Origin: Notamacropus eugenii
Taxonomy: Eukaryota > Chordata > Mammalia > Diprotodontia > Macropodidae
NCBI RefSeq assembly: GCF_028372415.1
Contig: NC_092873.1
Location: 356,590,128-356,654,127 of the forward strand
Direction of reading: 5' to 3'
Length of the DNA stretch: 64,000 nt
Shown: one piece after another, positions 38,796 to 50,800 of the stretch
Numbering within the stretch: the first letter of the stretch is position 1
How the letters are laid out: each line of letters opens with the position of its first letter
Program-made: the position numbers and the translations under genes
Notes under the pieces: generated by a model
Seen by the model: the letters and a program-made list of their open reading frames with translations, nothing else
What the model was told of the DNA's origin: nothing
The model's database searches: none

Positions 38796-41700
38796 CTGGA
38801 TGAGAGATACAAATGAAACTTAATTTTTATTCATGAATATAAATATTGCCATTCATATTTCTCTGTCTCTGTCTCTCTTTCATTAGTGTTGGGGAATTCT
38901 AACTATCAAAGCTCCTTCCACCAATGCAGATCATTGACAACTCATCTGTAGTTTACCATGCTAAGATCATAGATCTACATCTGGGAGGGACCTCAGAGGC
39001 CATCTATTCCAAATCCCTCATTTTAGACATAAGGAAACTGAAGAATTGAACCCTCACTAACCATGGAGATTAATTCTTCATGTAAGGCAAGATTTTGAAC
39101 TCGACTTGACTTTAAACTCAGTTCTTTCCACCTTGCCAGCTGCCTGGGACAGTAACAGATTATGTGTGCTGCTCAAGATCACTTAGTATTTGTCAGAAGT
39201 GGGACCTGAACCCAAATCTATCTAACTACAAGGCCGGTTCCTTTATCTACTATGTCATACCTCTTCTCACCAACTCTTACTACGAAACTTTAAGGTAGCA
39301 TTATTTTGTACTTAAGCACTTCCTTAAAAGATTGGGCAGCTAGGAGCAACAGTGGATAAAACACCAGGCTTGTAGTAATGAAGACTCATCTGTCTGAGTT
39401 CAAATCTTGCCTCAGACACTTACTAGCTGTGTGACCCTGGGTAAGTCACTTAACCCTAATTGCCTCAATTTCTTCATCTGTAAAATAAGCTGGAGAAGGA
39501 AATGGCAAACTGTTCCAATATTTTTGCCAAGAAAACCCCAAATAGGGTCATGGAGAGTTGGACACAACTAAAATGACTCAACAACAACAAATTCTTTTAC
39601 AGGAGTAAAAGAACTTTTAATTTACCATTCCAGTTCACCCAGTTAGTTTTATATGATCTTAATTCATATAATTATATGATCTTAATTAGTTGCTACAAAG
39701 AATAGCATTTCACTAATTGAATAAGAAACTAAACCTAATTGAATGTACCACTCAATTAATTACCATCCCATCTACATAAAGACTATGCTCAAACCTTCCA
39801 TCTGTTTACTAATTAATGCAAGGAATCCCAAGTCTGTCTAATCTATTTACTTATATCTTATTGATGTTGGGCAAGTAAGCATTGGAAAGATAGTTGTGTT
39901 TAAATTAAATGCAATGTCTGTAGCAAGAGTTTTGACTATATATATATATTTATACATAGACATGACATGTCAGACATGCTCACATGTGTGTATATACACA
40001 ATATGTGTATATAACTGGCATGCACACATATGTATAGACACATGTAGACATATAATATATATCCACCCATCCATAAATATACATACACACTATATACATA
40101 TATGAACATACATATATATGTGCTTGCATCCACATACAGGTAATTATCACACAAATCACTGGATTAGAATAAGACATACATATTTTAAGGACAGACATTT
40201 TCCTTGGTGTGGAAGGAAATTGCTATTTTTGCTCTGTAGATTGCAGATTTGCTATTGCAGATTGTAGTCTTCCATACCTTAGGAGACAGTCTTAGGGAGT
40301 TGCTGTTCCTGAGAAATCCATACCTTGACAGCCATCTAGGTGATTAGGCCTTCCACATTGTGTTCAGCCCCTGGTTTATCACTGGGCTTTAGTCTAAACC
40401 TTTTCAGTTGGTGAGATCTGATACAACTTATAATGCACTGGTGTAGCCTGTGAGAATCTCAGGTCGCCTGCCTGCCACAATGAGGCCCCAGAATGAAACT
40501 TTAATGAAAGAGTCTTATAGATGAAGGCAGAAAATGTAGCAGGCTCTTGAATTTCATAGACCATCTCTCCCTTTAGGTTTATAATGCTAACCAGAATAAA
40601 ATACATATGCCAACCTTATCCTTTCCTTCCAGAATCACAGAAAGCTCTTATGCATACTTAGCCATTTCCTCCCTTCCAAACCCCTATTAAGGAAAGTTAA
40701 ATTTTACCCATTGGTGAGTGGTGGGAGTATCCCTTCTATTATTTTCAGGAATGTCAGGCTTTAATACTGAAGTCATTGAATCAGGCTGTTTTAGCATTGA
40801 GTTGCATGATTCCTGACTCTTGGTAAGTTACATGAATAAAAAGTTCACCAGAACCATAACTGGAAATTTTGGTGCTTGGGGAAAATTCATTTGTGGGGGT
40901 GGGTGTCGCAGAGGATAGTTTCTTTGATCCCTTGTAATTGCACTAAGAGAGGAGATGGACCATCTCCTAGAGAGTTTGGATACAGATCAAATGAATTCTG
41001 ACTCCACCCCTGAATTCATGGAAGGAAGCAAGGTGAGAGATGCAGCAAGCAAGGAATATAGGGGTAGAGAAAGTCAGGCCTCCGTACAGGGGCTAGACCC
41101 TGGCGTGATACAGTGTTGCACAAGTCCTGAAGATCAGAGGACCACCATGACTAAGAAGCCTGCCCCACCCTAGATCAGGCCAAAGCCCCAACTGCCCTCC
41201 TCTAGTTTTTGCTCTAGAATTCAATGTTCCAGGCAATGTGAGCAAAAAGTAAAATGTAGAATACTTACCGTTTTCATCTATCATGTCTAACGAGAGATTC
41301 TCCACTCTTTTTGGAGGAAAGAAAAAGAAACAAAAACAATTTAGTATCATCACATAAATGCATCCTCACACTATTCAATATTTGGCGTTTGACTATCCAC
41401 ATATGATGTTCCCCTTGACTAATCTTAACATTACAAACGTATTTTACTCTGCACTCTAGGACATGTCATTGGGGTAAAATCATGACTCTTCTTTAAGAGA
41501 GGGGTTCTGAACTGGGGGTCCACAGATTCTTAATAGGCTTTGGCACAGATTTCACGGGGGTGTGTGAACTTGGATGAGTAATATAAATCTCATTTCTTCT
41601 TCAGTATAATTGGTTTCCTTTATAATCTTTTGCATTTTATTTTATGAACTTAAAAACCTTATTCTGAGGAGTTTTTCGACTTCATTACACTGCCAAAAAG

Positions 41701-41800
41701 GGTCTGTGACACCCCTCAAAAGTTCAGAATCCCTGGTTTAAGATTATGTATATGTAGCAACATTTTCCAAGACTTTAAATTGCGTGTGTGGGTGAAGAAG

Positions 41801-41865
<65 letters not shown>

Positions 41866-44800
41866 AAAAGATGAAAGAAGAGGAGGAGGAGAAGGGAATG
41901 GGAAGGGGGAAGAGATAAAAGAAGAAAAGGGGGGAAGGAGGAGATGGAAGGGGAGTGGAAAAGGGTGAGAGTAAGGGGAGAGGGAAGTGGAGGAGGAAAG
42001 ATGGGAAAGGGGAAAGGGGGAGAAAGGGAAAGGGGAAGAAAAAAGGGGGGAGGAATGCAGAGGAAGGCAAGTGAGAGAGGGAGAGAGAAAGCATAACAGG
42101 GATCTGTGAAGGAGCGGAAGAGAGAGACTATTAGTTTTAATAGTAATCCTTTCAATAATTCTTTTGCTTTTATATTACAATAGTTTCCTTGAAAATGGTT
42201 CACATTCACTTTTATTCAAAGATACACAGATTTCCTCAGAACTGAACCTTAAGAGACCTACATCACAGTTCTAGTGCTGGTTGGGACAGCTCTGCAAGTC
42301 AGTGGGAGTCCAGTTCTGGCTTCTCTTCCCACCCACCCCCAACCCCACTAGGCACAACCTCTTCCAGATCATGGGTTTGGCCATACAGGGGGCTGACTGC
42401 GAAGGTGTTGGCTCACCTGACATCCTCTCCCTCGAGGAGGCGGCGGTAAGTGGCAATCTCCATCTCCAGGCGGGTCTTGATGTCGAGAAGGACGTTGTAT
42501 TCCTCGTTCTGTCGTTCTGTGTCAGATCGGACTTGAATCAGCTGAGCCTCTATAGCGCTTATTAATGCTTGAATCTGAGCCAACCTCGAACCGTAACGGG
42601 CTTCAGTCTCTTCCAGGGCGCGCTCTAAAGACTCTTTCTACATTTAACGGAGAAATACACGATTTAATCCAAGTAGCACACGCACCACTTTCAGGTTGAC
42701 AAAACACTTTTCGCACTATCAGCTGGTAAAGCAGATCGTGCAAGCATCATTGTCTCCATTTTACAGATGAGGAAACTGGGTCCAAAAAAAGTTAATTCCC
42801 CTGGTCACACAATTAATAATTACCCTATTAGGATTCTAATCCATATCTTCTAACTCTTGCAAACATTTTCCTCCAAGCTGTGGGATCTATGTAGAGCTCC
42901 GTGGATAGATTTCAGAGGGTCTGTGAACTCCCATGGGGGGAAAATACATCTTTATATTCACTAACCTCTAAATGAGACTTAGGACTTCCATCATTTACGA
43001 ACGCAGACAACAAACTGCTGTAGTAAGAGTGATTTTGTTGTCAACAGAAATTACAAATCTTTTCATGTCACATTATAGTTGGGGCAAATATCTCAAAATA
43101 CCATTTATCCTCATCACTACTTTGAAGTTACTGTAGTTATGGCCACATTCCCAGATCACACATAATTGCAGTCTTTCTATCTACAGATGTTTGTGACATA
43201 ACTGGCAAAATGTCAGGGTCTGTAGGTTTTACCAGACTTCCAAAAGGATCCATGACATGAAAAAAAGGTTAGGAACTCATTTAAGAAGATTTGATTCATG
43301 AAATGAGGATTTTTGAAGTTTACTTTTTAAAAAAGTTTAATTTAAAAAATATTTTAATTGTCAGTACTAGTATTAATTATTAATTATTTTTAAAAATAAT
43401 TTTAAAATAAATATTCAAATAATTTTAAAATAAATATTTTAAATAATGAGAATAACTTAATATAATAAAACCCTCTTTCCATTGGACAAATATAAAGATA
43501 CAGGGCAGTATGCTAATACAAACCACTAAAATAATCATTAGAGACATTGTACCTATAAGCAATATTATATTATACTATGATTGTGTCTTAAGAGATAGAG
43601 TGACATAGCGTTTAGAGGGCTTTGGAGTCAGGAAGACCTGAGTTGAGTTCTGACTCTGATATATGGTAAGTGACCATAGGCAAGTCACTTAACCCTGTTT
43701 GCCTCAGTTTCCTCATCTGTAAAAATGCGCTGGAACAGGAAATGACTAACTACTCTAGTATCTTTGTCAAGAAAACCCCAGATGGGGTCATGAAGAATAG
43801 AACACAATTAAGAAATGATTGAACATCTATGATATACATCCTTAGTAAAGGAAATTTCCCTACTGGGTGTTTCCTGAACTAATGAAGTTATCAAGTTGAA
43901 TTGTTCTCAATAATGTAGTTTGATATATGTCATATATTGTATATCATCACATTAGTGTGCTCATGCACACACACATGCACATACATGTACCTCTATGTAG
44001 TATACATTATATATACTCTATATTATGTATGTATGTGTATATATTGGTTAGTCATTATCCATTCTCAGAGAGGACTGAAATGACATCACCATGTTAGACT
44101 CAAGTTACAGTGTGTCCAACTGTGTCTGATCAGATCAATATGAGCTCAGAATGTTCTACCACAGGTTGGGCACAAATAGTCCATGTGAACATTGGGGTGC
44201 ATTGTCTAAATCTGCATATATATACACACACACACATATAATATGTATGTATATGTGTGTAGACATATGTAGATATGTGTATATGAATATGCAGATATAT
44301 ATGTATGTATATATGTATGTGTATTAGAAGATATGAGGGGCAGTTAGGTAACAAAGTGAGTAAAGTACCTGCCCAAGAGTCAGGAGGACCTGAGTTCAAA
44401 TCCAGCCTTAGACACCTGACATACCTACTCTCTGTGTGACCTTGGACAAGTAACTTAACTCCAATTGCCTTGCTTTCCCCCCTCCAAAATAAAAAGGTTT
44501 TGAGAGCCAGAACAGTGTAATGGAGAGAGAGTTGGCCTTGGAGTCAGAAAGATCTGGGTTCACATTCTACCTCTTACACATATCAGCTGGGTGACTGAGT
44601 GGTAGACAAGTCTTTTAACTGCCAGGCAACTTTCACTCTCTAAGTTACAGAGGAGTTGCCAGTCTGCATTGGTGGAAGAAATTTCCCTACTAGGAGTTAT
44701 TCACATCAAGGACTTAATAGGTCTGGAACTAAATCCACACAAAAAGGTCACTAGTACATGCCAGATTATGTTATGTTATATGATATGATGTCAGATGTAC

Positions 44801-47800
44801 TTTACCATGCTGTACTGGGACTGGAGCTCTATCTCTATATTCTGATAGTTGCGTCTCAGCTCGGTCACTTGGGCCTCATTGGTCTTTATCTCATCGGTGC
44901 TCACTCGGACCACTACTTGCAGATCTTCAATCTTAAAGTCAAAAAGCACAAAGAAAAAAGTAGTCATTTAAACTGCTTCCTCATTTGGGGACTATCTGAA
45001 AATGTGGTCTTCTTTCTCACCCTTTTCTCAAACTGTTCTTTGGCTTCCTGAAGATTCTTCTGTGCCATGAGTTCATATTTCTGCCTCATTTCATTCATGA
45101 TGGTTGCAAGGTCATGGCCGGGAGCAGCGTCCACTTCCACGTTGACAGTTTTACCCAATTGTCCTCGCAAGTTAGCAATGTCCTAAGAGAAACAGCATCT
45201 CCATCAATTTAGTTCTGAAGTTCATTCTCACACTTCTAGCTAACTTCAGAAGATACCAGTGGCCTTATTGCATTGGCCTGAAAACTAAAAATGGATCAGA
45301 ATGAGAGAAAGAGAAGCATGATCAATCCCCATATCTCCTGGTGAGTGACAGTTCTGTTGGAAGGGCTCATAGGATCCCTGGGCTAAAGAGATGACTGTTT
45401 TTCTCACCTCTTCATGGGCTTTTTTGAGGAAAGCCAATTCTTCAGTCAGACTCTCAATTTGTATCTCTAGGTCTGTCTTCTGTAGGGTGAGATCATCAAA
45501 GACTTTATGGAGTCCCTGCAAATCAGCCTCCACGGACAATCTCATCCCATGCTCCGTTTCATACCTAGCAAGTAATTAGAGCTGTAGTGAGCAGTTATGG
45601 CAAATAGAGAAAGCAGCTTGTCCTTTTCTAAGACAAAGGGGAAGGGGAGAGGGGAAGAATATGGTGAAGAGAGATGCTAAGGACAGACTTCAGGGACCCC
45701 AAAATGGGAGGAAATACAGGGACATTGGCCCATGGACACCCTGGGAGATTGTGAGGTCATTGCTATGGAAGGAGGAAGGTGGGCATAGGCTAGAGAGGAG
45801 GGAGTAGGCCATATATTAGCTCCCTATTTTAACTAATTATTTTTGCTGATGAGCTTAGTGGTTTCTATCTGCTGAAGGAGTACAAGTGCTCTCAATACCC
45901 TTGAACTTTTGGTACCCTGGGACAAAGATCTGCTTGCCTTGTCCTAGTTAAAGCTCTGAAAAAAACAGTGTCCTGCAAAGGTCTGTTCCTTCTTTGTCTA
46001 TTGTCTTTATGTTAGGACTGTAAAGTAATTAGGTCTTTTTCTTTTTTTGGAAGCTGCCCAGTATCTATCTGTATGGTACAGTGGATAGAGGGCTGGACCT
46101 GAAGTCAGGAAGATCTGAGTTCAAATGAGGCCTCACATAGGTCTGAGACCCTGGGCAAGTCACTTAACCTTCATCTGCCTCAGTTTCCTCATCTGTAAAA
46201 TGGAGAGAGTAGTAGCAGGCATCTCCGGGTGTGGTTTTGGAGTGTTAAGTGAGACAAGTGTAAAGTACTTAGCACAGTACTTGGCACATAGTAAATGCTT
46301 TATACATTATTATTATTTTATCTGGCACATACTAGGTGCTTTGCAAATCATTATTATCATTACTATTATGTTATTTTCAAATCATCCAACCTGTTCCTCA
46401 TCTGTCAAATGAGCTGGAGAAGAACATGGCAGATCTCTCCATTATCTTTGCCCAAATGGGGTCATGAAGAGTCATACATGACTAAGCAAGTTTTTGCCCT
46501 CATTCTTCCTACTTTTGTAGTTCAGATTTGAAAATATTTTTAGGTCCATAGAAATCTTTCCTCATAATTCTATGAAGCAAGTATTATTTTCTCTATTTTC
46601 CCTGTGAGAAAAATGAGGCTCCAAGGTTGTGATTTGATCAGGGTTACAGAGACAGAGCTGGGTTTTGAATCCATACTGGGGTTCATGGGTACAAATTACA
46701 AGAAGGTACCTTTCAATTCAACTAAAAAAGAATTTTCTAATGGTTAGAGCTGTCCAATAAGGAAATGGCTTGACTTTTGAGATGGCGGGTTCCCTGGCAC
46801 TGAGAGTACAAACTGGATGACTCCCTGTCATGAATACTCTCAGAGCGATTTTTGTAGTAGGTGAGAGATTAGACTAGATGAGGTCTAAAGTCACTTCCAA
46901 CACGGATTCAGTGATTGCTTGTCAGATAAAGAGTTGTATGAAAATTTGAGGAACTAGAAAACCGACTCTACTCCTATTTTCCCACAAACCCAAAGAACTC
47001 AGTTATTTAATGAAAATTAATTAATAGTTGGTGTGCCAGACAGCACCGGACCTTAAGTCAAGAGGACCTGAGTTCAAATCCAGCCTAAACACATTATCTA
47101 TGTGACTCTGGGCAAGTCACTTAACCCCAATTGCCTCTTTAAAAAAAATGAATTCTTTAGCAAGGTTTCACAGTTGTGGTTGGACCTACTTTATTCTGAA
47201 ATCCTCCGCAGCCAGTTTAGAGTTATCAAGCTGCAGGACACAACGGGCATTGGCCAGCCGGGAATCCTTAATCTGGAAGAAAGGTTGATAGAGAAATACA
47301 GAGAAATGAACAACTGATTAGAAACTTCCAATAGCTAAATTTATTTTAAAATAGAATTACCTCAAATTAAAATCTGTTTTGGAGACAATAATAATAGCAG
47401 TCATTTAAAAAAAAGAAGTGAAAGGAAATGCCAAATGCTCCAAACTATTAAAAGGCAGTGTAGCCTAGTAGACAGAGTGTTAGCCTCAAAGGTAGAAAGA
47501 CATGGGTTCAAACCCTGCCTCTGACACATATTGATTATGTGAACCTGGGCAAGTTACTTACCTTTCAGTGCTTTAGGCCCCTTTCTAGGCTTTTTCAATT
47601 GTAGAGAAGGAGTCAACCTGTCTTATGAGAGGTAGTTTCCTCATCTTCTAGGAGAGGTGGGGAATTTGCAGCCTCAAGGCCACATGTGGCCTGCTAGGTC
47701 CTTGGCCTTTTGACTGAATCCAAGTTTCACAGAACAAATCTATTTATTAAGGGAATTTGTTCAGTGAAGTTGCGATTTGGTCAAAGGACCACACTTTGGC

Positions 47801-50800
47801 CTAGATCCTACCTAGATTCACCTATATCTTAGCTCAGATCTCACCCAGGACACAAACTGTGTGACCATGGGCCTGTTTCTATAACCCCTGTGCCTAACAT
47901 AGTGCCCAGCATGTAGTAGGCATTTATCGAATGCGATTTGGACAAATAAGTAACTGAACCTCCCAACTGGCAATTCTAAGACCATGTGTTGTAGAGGAAT
48001 TGTTGAACTGCTCTAGTAGAAGTACTTTCCACAAACTAATGAAGTCACTGGTGTAGACCCCCCCTTCTCCCAAAAGCTGACATGATTATGGTGCCATACT
48101 ATATTGTATTCTAATGCTGTGCTATTATATACAGTTTTAAGCTATTAAACTTCTCTAAGACTTTGGAGACACTGTATAGATACATATACACATACATACA
48201 TACATATGTGTATCTTTCTCTTCATCACTGCTCTCCACTTTTCTATTATCTGAGAGTGAATGTAAACAGAAATTGTTTCTCTTTTGGCCAGAAACCCTGA
48301 GGGTCTTTCCCTTCCAGACTGATTTTGGTTTTTTTTTAGACTAGGTAAAAGAGGTTATTCTTTGCCTCCTTTCTTACTAGCCTTAATCACTGAACTGGTG
48401 TTGTCTCAGTCAAACTGAGGCCCTGAAAGACCTTAGCTTAAAAAGGCCAATGTCTCCCACTGCATCTGGGGCCATCTCCAGTCATCCTGGTGTATATCTT
48501 GCCACTGGATCCAGATGAGTCCTGAGGAGAGAGTGAGGCTGGTGACTGCACAGCCCTCCCTCTTTTAAATTCAATTCATTTGCAAGTCATGGCATCACAT
48601 TCCTGATGTCGTGGTCCTCTTTGAGGATGAAGGAGAAAATACAACAATAATTATCAATCAATCTCTCTATCTCTCTCTTTTCTTCTCTCCCTCCCACCTT
48701 CTATCTGTCTGTCTCTCTATCTGTCTGTCTGTCTATCTATCTATCTGTGTCTTCAATAGTAACTTATTCATTCCTCTCAGTTTCTCTAATACTAGATAGT
48801 ACATGTATTTTGGGATAGGGATAGAGACTAGGCCTATGAAACTTCTTGGAAATTCCCTCTACCAATGCATATTAGTACCTTCTTTTCAACTCAGAATCTT
48901 ATATAGTTGCCTAGAGCACTAGGAGGATACGTGACTTTACACTGCCAGGATGTGTCAGAGGTAGGACTGGAAGACAGGTTTTATTGGCTTTGAGGCCAAA
49001 CTGCTTCTCCAAAGTAAATCATGATCTCCATTTTACAGAGGCTCAGAGAGTTCTCATAGCATGACAGTCTGAAGGAGAGACCTTAGAGAACACCTGGTTT
49101 CACTTTCACTCTTCCTTCCCTCCCCCATTTATAGATTAGAGTTTCATAGATCCAGGGTTTAAAGGTGCCTTAAATATCACATAGCCCAACCTCTTTATTT
49201 TATAGGTAAGGACAATAAGGAAATGTTAAATTGCCAAGTCACATTCCTGGTACATGTCCAAACCAGGATTTGAACCCAAGTTTTCTGACTCCAAATTCAG
49301 TGCTTTTTTGTTGTTTATATTACCACCACCACCAGCAGTTTTTATGTTCCTCACAAATTAGGATTAGTCTTAGAGAACAGCCCTTTCAAATCTGTCTCTG
49401 TATATCTAACTACGTTAATGGTTTCTAAAAAAAACCATTGCAATTACAATTGGCATATTGCTTTACAGTTTATGAGCTGTGTCCCCTTTATGGGATCTCA
49501 TTTAATCTTCCAAAATTCCTGTAAGGATCAGAGTTAGCCTGTATATTTGGATGATCTACAAAATTCATTCAGAAAATTGTATGAAAAGAAGGTTATGGAC
49601 AAGAAGGATGGTTCCCCAAGCTCTAATTGTTTTTAATAAAGGTATGTCTTCACAAGTAGGGTGGAGAGAATAACCTGATAGAGGAGATAAAAATTATTAT
49701 ACCATTTGCCTTCTGTGGGAGGAGTCATGAGTCCCCACCATGGCACTCACAGGAGTTTTCTGTAAGTGATTTAACTAGTTGATAGATATATCTTCAGAGA
49801 AGTGGACTCACAGATAAGTAACCTTTGCTTTAAGGATCAAAAAGGAAAAGATAACGAAAAGAAACTTTCTGATTTGTTAATGGAGAGTTCCAAGAGCAAA
49901 GGCTCCCTGCCAGAACTATAAGCTTTCTTTAAGGCCAAAGTCTATTTAAGGCTTGAAATTGATAACAGAGTGAGCCCCACTTTTCCTGTGTACAATAGCT
50001 TTTGTGGTAGAAACATCACAGGTGGAAAGAACACTGGCTCAGGAATGAGAAGATTGATGTTAGAAGGCTGCTTGTGGAACCTTGGGGAGGTTCTCTTCAA
50101 TGTGCCTCAGTGTTGGTTGAAAAATGAGGCTGGAAGACAGGACTTCGGAGGGTCCATCTAAAGCTATAACCTTATGAGAGATTGGGAAGATATGAAATAG
50201 AGAGAATGAAATGTTGGTTTACAGTAGTAACAAGTTTATCTTGTACCTTCTCCCACAATAAGTCTGTGAAGTAGGTAGTTTCTTGTTTTACTGATGAGGA
50301 AACTAGCTCAGAGAGGTTCAAAGATTTGCTAATATTTACAAGGCCAGTAAGTATGTGAGGTAGAATCTGAACCTGGGTCTCAGGCTCTATCCATTATGAG
50401 TCACTGCTTCCCAAGTAGTATTGCTGGAAAAAAAAAATAGCAGTGGTGGCTAGGATAGGATAATAGGCTTAAAATAAATTCAGGCATTATTGAGTCTTCT
50501 TCCAAGCATGGCTAACCATTTTCTATCCTGTTTCATTGCATTCTCACTATACGTATCTGGGGCAATATGTTGGTCACTTGTATAGGTATTCAATACATGT
50601 TGGTGTTCTTCTGTAAAGTTTCTGAGAGTGAAGGAAGCCTCTGAAATTATTGGAGGAAAGTATTGTGAACAAGGCAATTAAGAGGCAGCTACTATTATAT
50701 TTCTCAAAATTTAAGTCCACGAGAGAGGACTATCTTACTCATTTAGGACTGAGAAGTTATAGCCAGGCAAGAACTTACTCCCAAAATAAACACATAATTA

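Noticed and set aside
39896-40198. Three overlapping ~70-codon frames rich in Tyr, Ile, Cys, Val
   Set aside because: Produced by the TATA/CATA microsatellite in KRT20 intron 7.
41744-42209. Two long Ser/Leu/Pro-rich open frames and a Glu/Arg-rich one
   Set aside because: They are translations of the (GA)n/polypurine tract in KRT20 intron 6; repeats of two residues only, no gene.
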